Both the position numbers and the translations under genes were made by a program. The notes beneath the pieces are model-generated. The model saw only the letters and a list, made by a program, of their open reading frames with translations. It made no database searches and was not told the DNA's origin. 64,000 bases of DNA from Escallonia rubra (Eukaryota > Streptophyta > Magnoliopsida > Escalloniales > Escalloniaceae). Shown here piece after piece: positions 54,601-64,000 of the stretch (its first letter is position 1; each line of letters starts with the position of its first letter). The stretch covers positions 921,001 through 985,000 of the forward strand of contig JAVXUO010001736.1 in assembly GCA_033065855.1 (NCBI GenBank). The letters run 5' to 3'.

Positions 54601-56881
54601 GTCATATGACGCTCCGTCTTGGGGGGCCCGTTAAAATAACGGGCTCGGATTAGCTCGCATTTATGCGGCTTTAGGGGCCTGGTTGGATGCCCTTTCGGAT
54701 ATTGCCCTAGGGGGTCGACCGGCAAATCTTACCATCCGCCGGGGGGCAAGAGCAAAGGATATTGGTAGTGGCCTCTAACTCCTGGTTCGGCCGGCTGATA
54801 ATCCCCTTCGGGGGCCCCGGCCGGCTGATATAGCTCTCCGGCCATTTCTTCCGCCGGCTAATATTACCCTCCGGGGGCGCCAAGTGGTCCCGCCCACGAG
54901 ACAATGGGCAGTGCCTCAGAGAAACCGTAGTTTCCGAAAGGCCAGTCTTGCGTGACTTGACTTTGAGAGAGGGGTTGGGGTTCTGGGAATAAATTGAATG
55001 AGGGGCCGCTGTAATCGCCCCACGACGCATGAGCCTGTCCCATCCCCGCCACAGAGGGACCACCAACTCCCTGGCTCACCTCTGCAGCCTGTCCGGAGGG
55101 ATCACTGTATCCCTCTGCAGCCTGTCCCGATGCTTGGCGCACAAAATTCCCGCAGCCTAAAGCCAGTGCAGCAGCCTATTGGCGAAGATCCTCGCCCATT
55201 GCGCTCACCAGATCCTTCCGCTCACTCAACTTCTGGAAGAATGCAAGCGAGGCATTAACCTACATCCAAAGAGATAAAAAAATAAGTAACTTCAATCAGA
55301 CATTTATATTCAACAAATTCAAGAGAAGTCAGACTGGTTGGGCAACTTACGAGATTGTATACCACACGCTCATTGATCTGATCCCTAGGCGCATACCTCT
55401 CCCCGCGTTCAAAGTTTACTGGGGCTACTCTCCGCTGCATGATGCGGTATTACCACACATCGTACTGTTCGATGCTGATAACGGGGTCCGGCTCCGAGAC
55501 GTGGCTGCCAGTGTGTCCTGCCAAGAACTTTAAAGCTCTATTTCAGCCGTGCACAATTCGTGCGCATTGGCCTTGCCAAACCGTCTGACATCCAGTGGGT
55601 CCCTGTTAACCCTCATATCTGGGGCATCGGCTGGCAAACCCTGCTCCAACTCAAAATGGCTCATTGCTCGGTCAGGCAGCTGCCACTCTGCGACCTCGAA
55701 GTGGATCAGGGGTGTGCGCTGTAACCCAGAAAGCGTGAAGACGAACGACTCTCCCACCCATCGCGCCAAACGTATGTACGGTGCCCAACGCATTTGGCCC
55801 GGAGATAGACGGTCGAACTCCCCTCGATAGTACGTAATGTTGTGATGGGGATTGACTCTCCTGCGGTAGTGGCTATCCCTCCGGCTGTACTCCCAAGCAC
55901 GCAACCGAGGCCACACTTTATCGGTTCCATCCCTACGCGTTGGTGCACCGGGAGCAAGGTGTTCATAAGACCACACCTGAGAACACGGGAAAATTATATT
56001 GATATCGTCGATTCAACGAAAAAAAATAACGAAGACATGATTTATATGATATACCTGCAATAGCGAGAGACATGCACATATGGCTTTGGAGTCGGGCCTC
56101 GTTGCCTTGTGCAATACTCGGTACAGATACGAAAGAACCGCTGCACCCCAGGCATAATCCCCAACCTCTGCCAGGTTACCCAACAACGGTAATTATCTCA
56201 CGCTGATCGTGTTCTTCGACGTCGTTGGGAATAAAATTGCCCCCATCACCCACCAGAGGAAGGCTTGTGTGTACAACACAAGCTCACGGCCCGTATAGTT
56301 TTCCGGCAAAACCCCGTAGGTATCTACCAACCACTTCAACTTTATACCACCACTGCTAAATTGATCCTGGAGTATCGAAGTGAAGAAGTCCCTAGCGGTT
56401 CTCTTATTCGTTGCTTCTGACGGAGGAGCAATTACCGGCCGCCCCGTCACCGGTAACCCTAAGATGAACCCTACATCTTCTAGGGTAATTGTCATCTCTC
56501 CGAGCAGGAAGTGAAGCGTATTCGTTTCACTTCTCCACCTCTCAACAAGGGCACCTATCAAGGCCCGGTCAAGTTGTTGAAAGATCTGCCCATGCGTGAA
56601 AATCCCAAACCCAATTCCACGCAGTATCCTTTTCTGGGAGGTGTTCAGTTTCCATGATGTGAACTCGTGAGATACTTCTACGGTGGTGAGAAGTTCTATT
56701 TCCTACGAATTAATAAATACAATTTAAGCAAAACAAACGGTATACAACGTTTGTAAGAATAAGAAAGTTGATAACTAATGTATCTTACTCCACCATCCCA
56801 TATGAGCGTACTGATATGGTTGGCTTGGTCGTATAACACGGATGGATCTTCTGGTCCAGGGTTAAATTCTATTTTTTGCAA
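54601..56881 (-). pseudogene. plant mobile domain (PMD) gene of MULE-C with nonsense codons
   Basis: Four exons with GT-AG borders visible on the minus strand: 56881-56790, 56702-56055, 55976-55351, and from 55259. Exon 1 encodes EFNPGPEDPSVLYDQANHIS; the ATG used in MULE-A reads ATA here, so the start is uncertain. Exon 2 has LRGIGFGIFTHGQIFQQLDR and ITLEDVGFILGLPVTGRPVI. Exon 3 has VWSYEHLAPGAPTRRDGTDK and SGLQRTPLIHFEVAEWQLPD, with an extra ~15-residue insert relative to MULE-A. Exon 4 is a Pro/Gly/Ser-rich linker of about 200 codons with frame breaks. Stops: TAA near 56194 (TAT in MULE-A) and TAA near 55530 (TGG in MULE-A). Less decayed than MULE-A but not functional as read. Confidence 0.85.
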
Positions 56882-57299
56882 CTGAAATTATGGAAAAACC
56901 TTCTTAGTTTGGATTTTACGATTTGGTTTTTGATAATCACTCGCAAAAATACGACGCTAGCACATGCATAATACATATAACGCAGGCACAAACAGAATAC
57001 ATACAATGTTAGCATATATACTCATATGTATAATAGATATATATACATATACGAAATCGGATTTTACAAACGCTAGCACATGAACAAATACATACATATA
57101 TAAAACCCAATATTCATCACAACTATAGATTACAAACAAAAAAATATATAGATTTTGTGAACTTACGTGATCTACTAGGGTATTAAAGGTGTTCTTAAGA
57201 AGGAATTGTGCCGATCTACTTGCCAACGGCGCTGAAAAAATTTGTGAGTAGAAACAATGGAGAAGAGTGTCGTAGTTACTGTTTTTTGAATATATATTG
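56882..57299 (-). other. 5' leader and intron of the MULE-C PMD gene
   Basis: On the minus strand a ctcac|gtaagtt-type donor (about 57168) and an acceptor before 56881 mark a 5'UTR intron matching that of MULE-A. The intron is rich in atatac words and lacks MULE-A's pure (TA)n expansion. The leader starts inside the right TIR. Confidence 0.55.
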
Positions 57300-57686
57300 C
57301 ACGTCCGCTATACAGTATCGCGGACAATTACGTCCGCGACACTATGTAGCGGACACTGTTAACGTGACAGATAAGGACAAGATAACCGTCATTACCGTAA
57401 AGGACCGACGGGACAGGTCCTGACAGGTGTCAGCCTAGGGGACGTCCGCTACACTGTATAGCGGACGTCTTTTTGCTGTCTCCCATCAGGACTTTAATGT
57501 TGTCCGTCGTACAGTGTAGCGGACATGGCGGAGGGGCAAAAAGGTAAAAAAGTCCGTCCGTGACATAGTGTCGTGGACGACTGACCGTTTTCGAAAAAGG
57601 CCCGATCTGGACCGTCCATCTTTTAGGATGGACGGCCAGATCGCGCTTGCAAAATATCCCATTTTGCCCACGCTCTCAACGGATCA

Positions 57687-57687
<1 letters not shown>
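57300..57687 (-). repeat. MULE-C right terminal inverted repeat
   Basis: Palindromes near 57303, 57330, 57443, 57502 and 57557, the hairpin accgtccatc/gatggacggcc, and the terminus caacggatcag ending at 57687. Inverse of 45163-45540. It probably contains the PMD promoter. Confidence 0.88.

Positions 57688-57724
<37 letters not shown>
57688..57724. repeat. (TA)n tract shared by MULE-C and element D
   Basis: About 18 TA units are all that separates the MULE-C terminus from the terminus of element D (gggggg cgatcccc). Confidence 0.95.
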
Positions 57725-57726
<2 letters not shown>

Positions 57727-58664
57727 GGGGCGATCCCCATCGACCGGTGGGAAAATAAAAATTTTCCCACCCAATCGCAGGTAAGAGCAGCGATTGGAAG
57801 CACGGACAAAAAAAAGGACGAAAAGGACGGAAAAGGACGAAAATGGACCAAAATGGCACGAGAAATTCACCAAAATATCACGAGAAAATGAAATTATCGC
57901 GAGAAAATGGGCATTAATGCCCAATCGCAAGTCTTTCATGCGATTGGCATTAATGCCCAATCGCAAGTCTTACATGCGATTGGCATTATTGCCGTGACCC
58001 CCACCCCCCCTTGCCCCCCACCCCCCTTGCCCCCCACCCCGTGGCCCCCACTTTTCTTTTTCTTTCTCTCTTCTTCCCTTTTTTTTTTCTTTCTTTCTTT
58101 CCTTTTTTCTTTATTGTCTTTTCACCCCATAGCCCATTTTTATGAGCATATTCAAAAAATTAGACTCGTTAATCTCAGGGTTTTCTAATGAAATGTATTT
58201 CGGCGAAAAACGAGACACGTTATTTTTTGAGTTTTCCTATGAAGGGCATATTCGGGCACACTTTAGGGGCCAATTCATAACGTTCGAAAAATCTTGTAAT
58301 TTTTTTTGTCACTTTTTTTTCGCTCATTGCACATGAGGCACGCTAGTTAGCCCATTTCTATGAATTTCGGCGAAAAATGAGACAGGGTCTTTGTTTTGCA
58401 CTTTGGCAAAATCACGCTCTAGCTATTTTTTATAAATTCGTGAAAATTTTTATGTCTAAACTTTATAAATCACGCTCTAAAGACTCAAAAGAATTTTATA
58501 TGTCTAAACTTGCAGAAAATATTAAAGAATTTTACCTGATACAGATCTTTTGAAAATACCTAGGGTCTCTGTTTTTCACTTTGGCAAAATCATGCTCTAG
58601 ATATTTTTTATAAATTCGTGAAAAAACTGTCTAATTAAGTTTTGGGAAAATTAGGAAAAAGTGG
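57725..58664 (+). repeat. element D left TIR
   Basis: Matches the inverse of 62196-63482 except that the segment around ggcgaaaaacgagacacg is present once here and three times on the right. Confidence 0.85.
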
Positions 58665-58677
58665 GAATTTTATATGT

Positions 58678-58855
58678 CCAACAAATCAATCTCAATCGCC
58701 AATATCTTTATTTCCACTATGCTAGTAACGTGCCGGGCTAGTCGAAAATCAAAGTTTATCATAGTCAGCACTTTCGATGGTTATTATACAACTAGCCCGG
58801 CACGTTACTAGCATAGTGGAAATAAATATATTGGCGATTGAGATTGATTTGTTGG
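58678..58855. repeat. near-perfect hairpin: 64-bp inverted arms, 50-bp loop
   Basis: Arm 58678-58741 begins ccaacaaatcaatctcaatc; arm 58792-58855 is its reverse complement with one mismatch seen (agatatt versus atatatt). A transcript from either strand would form a long stem. Confidence 0.92.
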
Positions 58856-59023
58856 ATAAAATTGAGGATTATGTGAGGGAATTTGCATTCAACCTACAGT
58901 CTAGAAATACTACTCAGATTCATGCCAAATTGCATGTCAAACATGTAGCATTCCCCATATTCATAAGAAGTGATTACAAAGGAACTGAACATTAAAGGTA
59001 CGTACCGTGGCCTTTTGAGTACC

Positions 59024-59329
59024 CTAATGTGCAGCAAGATTCTTCCACTGAACTAGCTTGACTCGAGCTGGTTTTCTCTTAATTTGATCATCATATGACA
59101 ATGTCGAATCCTTATTTACCTTGGCCTTCCAATTCCTAAATTTCCTTCCAAATGATCGTAAGTGCCACTCCTCGGAACCACAAGTCCAGAAGCCGTTTCT
59201 CTGTTTAAAGTGTTTGCAGATTGCATAGAGAAAGGTCCGGTGCTGGTTGAAGTAAAAGAAATTAGAGTTATGTACTTCTAAAAGTAGTAAAAATATAAAT
59301 AATTGATATAAGTTAGACTGCTTTACCAT
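59024..59329 (-). pseudogene. possible fragment of an En/Spm-type transposase-associated protein
   Basis: An open stretch reads FGRKFRNWKAKVNKDSTLSY and RKPARVKLVQWKNLAAH, resembling the K-x-W...PP-x-W pattern of plant Transposase_24-type proteins. The resemblance is weak and only one exon-size piece is visible, with no flanking domains. It may equally be a chance frame. Confidence 0.3.
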
Positions 59330-59564
59330 TGATAAGAGTACTTAAAATCTTATTTACAATGCTGAACACCATTGCTTAGCTAAATAACATGAACATCACT
59401 AGTCTGTAAAAACTTTCAGCTTACAATAATCAGCAACGTTGAAAGAAACATAGAATTTTGAGCCAGTAATTTGTCTAATAATACATCAGCAGAAGCAAGA
59501 ATCTTAATGTAAGTGATCCGAAACGGTTAAATGGGGACCACAGTACAGAGCTAGAAGCAAGGAT

Positions 59565-59750
59565 CGTGGTGGCACCAGTCGGTTTGTGCGAAAACAACAG
59601 TCGGTTTCTGCGAAACCACCAGTCGGTTTCTGCGAAAACACAAGTCGGTTTCTGCAAAAACAAAAGTCGGTTTCTGCAAAACCACCAGTCGGTTTCTGCA
59701 AATGTGCTCGTCGGATTGTGCGGATGCGCAAGTCAATTTATGCAAAACTT
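59565..59750. repeat. 22-bp tandem repeat array 1 (AGTCGGTTTCTGC)
   Basis: Six close copies of a 22-23-bp unit, agtcggtttctgcgaaacca cc type, followed by two diverged ones (gtcggattgtgcgg, agtcaatttatgc). The same array with the same diverged tail recurs at 60065-60215. Confidence 0.9.
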
Positions 59751-60064
59751 AGCATATGGGGCCCGGGGCCCGCAAGAAAAATGATCTCGGCGGGACCACT
59801 ACATATGTGGGATGCCCTTGCGGGCCCCACGCAAACACTTTGCCCTTGCACCTCTCGTGTTCACTGAGGGCTGTCAGTGTCCCCCGCTAGTAAGCTAACT
59901 CGGTTTTATGAAATTACGTAACCTCTCCGCTAGGGCGCATCTTATCGCCCCGTTTTATCGTGGTTGTTTCGGCCATGAGGAGTCCAATGCGGGGTGGTTG
60001 ATGTGTTTAGCGTGAATTTTCTAAGGAAGCGGAAGTGTAGACGCAAACGGATCGTCGTGGCAGC

Positions 60065-60215
60065 AGTCGATTTCTGCGAAAACACCAGTCGGTTTCTGCA
60101 AAAACACCAGTTGGTTTCTGCAAAACCACCAGTCGGTTTCTGCAAAACCACCAGTCGGTTTCTGCAAATGTGCTTGTCGGATTGTGCGGATGCGCAAGTC
60201 AATTTATGCAAAACT
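60065..60215. repeat. 22-bp tandem repeat array 2 (AGTCGGTTTCTGC)
   Basis: Five close copies, then the same two diverged units and the same following sequence (tgcaaaactta) as array 1, showing that the array and its flank were duplicated together about 490 bp apart. Confidence 0.9.
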
Positions 60216-60837
60216 TACGGGGCGGAGCCTAGCTCCATTTCTTCTGGGTGGGAGCACTACATACGTGGGATGACCGTGCAGAAATCACGGGCTAAGAGGA
60301 ACATTGCCAAGGGGGTTGGGATTATTGATGGTTGTCAACATCCTACGTTTTGATGAGCATTCTTGCCAAGGGGGTTAGAAGCATTTACTGTGCTCCCCAT
60401 TTTCCAACTGGCCCCCACTCTCACCTAAACATGATGTGATCAATATGTGTAACTGTAACTTTTTGTCTGTGTAACCATGCTTGGGATTTTTATGTATCCG
60501 TTAAAAAATATTATTAGTGGGTTGCCAGTAAACACTCGTATGTGTGTAAGACAATTGCTGGAACAACGTTATTTGCACGGCGTAATATTGATGGCATCAT
60601 TGTTGCGTTTACTAATACCGTAGGTCGTTTGCGCGATGTATACGACATTTGCGAATGGCATTTAATCGACGTTGTTGTGGTTTAGCAGACACAGAAAGTG
60701 CTAATGTTGTCATTTTCTTCATGGGTTGTTGAAGGCACGCAACGCAAGGTCCAACATCGTTTTCACCATCTTGAGAATCACCAACATTAGGCACAAGTCC
60801 ACACTGCATGAAACTAACAAATCAAGAGAACGTACGA
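60216..60837. other. unassigned sequence inside element D
   Basis: No gene or repeat recognised; the phrase gccaagggggttgg/gccaagggggttag occurs twice near 60307 and 60365. Confidence 0.4.
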
Positions 60838-62075
60838 AATCAAATATGAAGAGTTTGGTTCGGATAAAAATCCCTTAATACGATCCAGGTTATGCGCTCG
60901 TTGTTATTCAACCTTGTTCAAACCTCGAATTAACCTAAATGGAAAAATTAATTATTAGAATTCAGCCTAGCCTCACAAATTATTAATATAATGCTTAATC
61001 TTAATCATTGCTCACTCTGACACTCTTAAAGTAAACGAAAACGAAGCGGATTGCTCGAGCAGCTAAACCTAGCTAACCGATAACCTTGCACAGTCTGTAA
61101 CGCATTAAGATACTCTAGAATGATAATAAATTCTTATAAAATTCTTTTGTACATTAAAACAGCATAACAAGTTACAATATAAATTTTTTGAAATTTTGAA
61201 TATTTTCAAATTCAAAACGATTTTCTTAAATACCAGAAAAAACCCAAAAAGAGCAATTAATGCTTCTAGCCCAAATCAAAGTCCCATAATTTTCATGATA
61301 GCTTCAAAATATATAAGAAAAATAGTGAAATAGAAATTAGGATTTAAAAAGTAACGAAACCATTTTAAAATCATCCGTTTTGCTAAATCAAATACGATAT
61401 GGAATTAGTATCAAATCAACTCTAAAAATTACGAAACTTAAAAAGAAACTTATTTACATCATAAAATCATTACAGTAATTGTTCCAGAATTTATTAACCA
61501 TTGTAAGGGCTCCAAACTAATTTTAGAGTAACTAAACTTTCAAAAAATATTGAAACTATTAAACGATATCAGAAAAATCTGAAATTTTAACAGTAATTCT
61601 AGAATTATCCTAAGAATATTCCTGTAAAGTTTTAGCATTTTATGAGAATTGCACGATGCCCCATAGCTACGTGGTACAACTGTGCAAGCACAGTGTACCA
61701 CTCCCACTGCACAGAATTGTTAACCTTTTACCCATCTTCTTCTTCTCTACACCTTCTGTCCAAACCCAGAACACACTCATACACAGCACGGCTGTCCCTC
61801 CTCTTCTCCTTTATACACACTATCACACAAACACACACAAGCAATATACAAATCCACTTCATGAAATCTCACAAACCCATTTCACATATATCATTTCCCA
61901 CACAGCAGTCCCACTATTCTCACCCCACACACACAGGATCACACATTTCAGCATATATTCTCATTGCCTTTCACACACCCACTGCCAAGGAGGGAGCAAA
62001 TCAGGCGTGGGGAAGGGACTATAACAGGAGGTCATTCTTTTAGGGGCAGGGGTAATTTGGGAAGAGCAAATTAAA
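60838..62075 (-). mobile_element. old LTR fragment related to the long solo LTR
   Basis: Collinear, diverged similarity with 32785-34140: the cttctagc...aaagtcccataatttt block, aatcaactctaaaaattac, and a CA-rich tail. Neither terminus is preserved. It is a remnant inside element D. Confidence 0.65.
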
Positions 62076-62195
62076 GGAGTTAAGAAAACCCATTTTTTCC
62101 TAACCTCTCCCCTTGTTCAGAAATTTTAAAAAGCTGCCCCACTTTTTCACAAGTTTTCAAAACAAACCCATCATCCCCAAAAATTTTACCCAAAA

Positions 62196-63482
62196 ACCCA
62201 CTTTTTCCTAATTTTCCCAAAACTTAATTAGACAGTTTTTTCACGAATTTATTAAAAATATCTAGAGCATGATTTTGCCAAAGTGAAAAACAGAGACCCT
62301 AGGTATTTTCAAAAGATCTGTATCAGGTAAAATTCTTTAATATTTTCTGCAAGTTTAGACATATAAAATTCTTTTGAGTCTTTAGAGCGTGATTTATAAA
62401 GTTTAGACAGATAAAAATTTTCACGAATTTATAAAAAATAGCTAGAGCGTGATTTTGCCAAAGTGCAAAACAAAGACCCTGTCTCATTTTTCGCCGAAAT
62501 TCATAGAAATGGGCTAACTAGCGTGCCTCATGTGCAATGAGCGAAAAAAAAGTGACAAAAAAAATTACAAGATTTTTCGAACGTTATGAATTGGCCCATA
62601 AAGTGTGCCCGAATAGGCCCTTCATAGGAAAACTCAAAAAATAACGTGTCTCGTTTTTCGCCGAAATACATAAGAATGGGCTAACTAGCGTGCCTCATGT
62701 GCAATGAGCGAAAAAAAGTGACAAAAAAAATTACAAGATTTTTCGAACGTTATGAATTGGCCCCTAAAGTGTGCCCGAATAGGGCCTTCATAGGAAAATC
62801 CAAAAAATAACGTGTCTCGTTTTTCGCCGAAATACATAAGAATGGGCTAACTAGCGTGCCTCATATGCAATGAGCGAAAAAAAAGTGACAAAAAAAATTA
62901 CAAGATTTTTCGAACGTTATGAATTGGCCCCTAAAGTGTGCCCGAATAGGCCCTTCATAGGAAAACTCAAAAAATAACGTGTCTCGTTTTTCGCCGAAAT
63001 ACATTTCATTAGAAAACCCTGAGATTAACGACCCTAATTTTTTGAATATGCTCATAAAAATGGGCTATGGGGTGAAAAGACAATAAAGAAAAAAGGAAAG
63101 AAGAAAGAAAGAAAAAAAAAAGGGAAAGAAGAAAGAAAGAAAAAAAAAAGGGAAGAAGAGAGAAAGAAAAAGAAAAGTGGGGGCCACGGGGTGGGGGGCA
63201 AGGGGGTGGGGGGCAAGGGGGGGTGGGGGTCACGGCAATAATGCCAATCGCATGTAGGACTTGCGATTGGGCATTAATGCCAATCGCATGAAAGACTTGC
63301 GATTGGGCATTAATGCCCATTTTCTCGCGATAATTTCATTTTCTCGTGATATTTTGGTGAATTTCTCGTGCCATTTTGGTCCCTTTTCGTCCTTTTTTTG
63401 TCCGTGCTTCCAATCGCTGCTCTTACCTGCGATTGGGTGGGAAAATTTTTATTTTCCCACCGGTCGATGGGGATCGCCCCCC
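62196..63482 (-). repeat. element D right TIR with a 166-bp triplication
   Basis: Inverse of the left TIR. A unit starting gggctaactagcgtgcctca begins at 62511, 62678 and 62844 (period 166-167 bp), three copies against one on the left. Copies 2 and 3 differ at only a few positions. Confidence 0.88.
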
Positions 63483-63494
63483 TACATATATATG

Positions 63495-63568
<74 letters not shown>
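63483..63568. repeat. (TA)n(GT)n microsatellite right of element D
   Basis: Tract tacatatatatgta then (TA)n then about 20 GT units. Right border of the MULE chain. Confidence 0.95.
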
Positions 63569-63569
<1 letters not shown>

Positions 63570-64000
63570 CAAAATTGAAAACAATGACAACAAACACTAT
63601 AACCCTAATCCCATTTAGAAACTCTAATCTTTGGAAGAAAAAAAAAGAACATATATGTCATTCGCATTAACAAACCCTAAATAGTAAATCTCAACTAAAA
63701 AGGGGAAAAACATACCTATTGTTGCGCCATTCCATGATGCGTCGTCGTTTCTTCCAGCAAATATGCAGTCTTTCTTCGTTGATCTTGGATCTTCAATCTT
63801 CAATTGACTAGAAAGATAAAATGGAACGGGGAGACAGAGAGTTTGGGAGCTTGCGAGAAACAAAGAGTTTAGAGAGCAAAAGGATCAGAAAATGATTTAA
63901 AGAAATAAAATGTTGTATACAAATAAAGGTTACTTATGGTATTCAGCGAGCTCAGTTATTGCCCGTTTAATGTGCGCAATTTCAGGGATAGGTTCACTAC
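63569..64000. other. non-coding window end
   Basis: AT-rich sequence; a minus-strand open frame at 63624-63863 has no recognisable domain. Confidence 0.4.

Larger units (their letters stand above)
45163..57687. mobile_element. MULE-C: 12.5-kb Mutator-like element with transposase and multigene cargo
   Basis: TIRs of about 350-390 bp (45163-45540 and 57300-57687) share the GATCTGGCCGTCCATC hairpin and GTCCGC palindromes with MULE-A and MULE-B. Gene order: transposase (+, 46142-48253), palindrome array, B3-domain gene (+), divergent small-gene pair (-/+), three more palindrome-array blocks separated by two Harbinger-like MITEs, Ulp1 (-), PMD (-). The PMD/Ulp1-array-transposase backbone equals MULE-A inverted; 48890-51240 is extra. 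(TA)n on both sides hides the TSD. Confidence 0.9.
57725..63482. mobile_element. element D: long-TIR DNA element (MULE-like), 5.8 kb
   Basis: Starts ggggggcgatccccatcgac and ends with its inverse at 63482. TIRs are long and unequal: left about 57725-58664, right about 62196-63482. They contain repeated CCAATCGCA/TGCGATTGG palindromic pairs, CCCC-rich and TTTC-rich stretches. (TA)n flanks both sides. Inside: a hairpin (58678-58855), a possible transposase-like fragment (59024-59329), two 22-bp tandem arrays and an old LTR fragment. No complete transposase, so it is non-autonomous. The superfamily is an inference from TIR length. Confidence 0.82.

Noticed and set aside
58777..58995. Open frame with a short stretch (IDLLDKIEDYVREFAFNLQS) vaguely like a histone-fold protein
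   Set aside because: It starts inside the hairpin arm, and similarity is too weak and short to call.

Overview
The window is nuclear DNA of a flowering plant, most likely a eudicot; I cannot name the species. Evidence: an F-box/FBA gene, plant mobile domain (PMD) and FAR1-type Mutator transposase sequences, an L1-type LINE, CACTA, hAT, Harbinger-like and Mutator-like (MULE) DNA elements, a Ty1/copia element and several solo LTRs, GT-AG introns, and long (TA)n, (CT)n and (GT)n microsatellites. Almost everything is mobile-element sequence. The only clearly intact ordinary host gene is the F-box gene at 14794-16041.

Layout. 1-1846: intergenic, low complexity. 1847-9889: MULE-A, with a degenerate PMD + Ulp1 protease gene on +, an array of ~77-bp palindromic repeats, and a degenerate FAR1/MULE transposase on -. 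9926-14150: non-coding retroelement-like debris. 14154-14572: solo LTR just upstream of the F-box gene. 16284-about 24000: 5'-truncated L1 LINE on -, split by a CACTA element (18324-22250) that holds a MULE-type element (18555-20750, 9-bp TSD) that holds a hAT element (19582-20668, 8-bp TSD). 24609-26495: another MULE-type element (10-bp TSD). 26500-30628: unassigned sequence with poly-C, tandem duplications and a possible host exon. 30629-41350: one very long solo LTR (TSD gatag) containing a hAT element, a copia element (34151-38732, TSD acttc) and a second solo LTR (39262-40565, TSD ccttc). 43327-44084: LTR fragment.

44085-63568 is the most interesting part. Three TIR elements stand in a row, separated only by (TA)n tracts: MULE-B (44132-45109, almost wholly palindromic), MULE-C (45163-57687) and element D (57725-63482, ~0.9-1.3 kb TIRs). 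MULE-C is a 12.5-kb relative of MULE-A in the opposite orientation. It has a nearly intact 703-aa transposase and a PMD/Ulp1 locus with a few breaks. Compared with MULE-A it also carries extra cargo: a B3-domain gene and a divergent pair of intact, paralogous small genes (132 and 144 aa, unknown function) sharing a TATA-flanked promoter with repeated GACAAG motifs. This cargo is bracketed by arrays of the same ~75-bp palindromic repeat. Two TTA-flanked Harbinger-like MITEs have inserted into the arrays.

How the parts may work together (inference): in MULE-A and MULE-C the transposase and PMD/Ulp1 genes are read inward from the two TIRs, so each TIR probably acts as a promoter, and their 3' ends converge on the palindrome array. 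The palindrome also occurs inside the TIRs of A, B and C. It is therefore a candidate transposase-binding site, bidirectional terminator or hairpin-RNA source.
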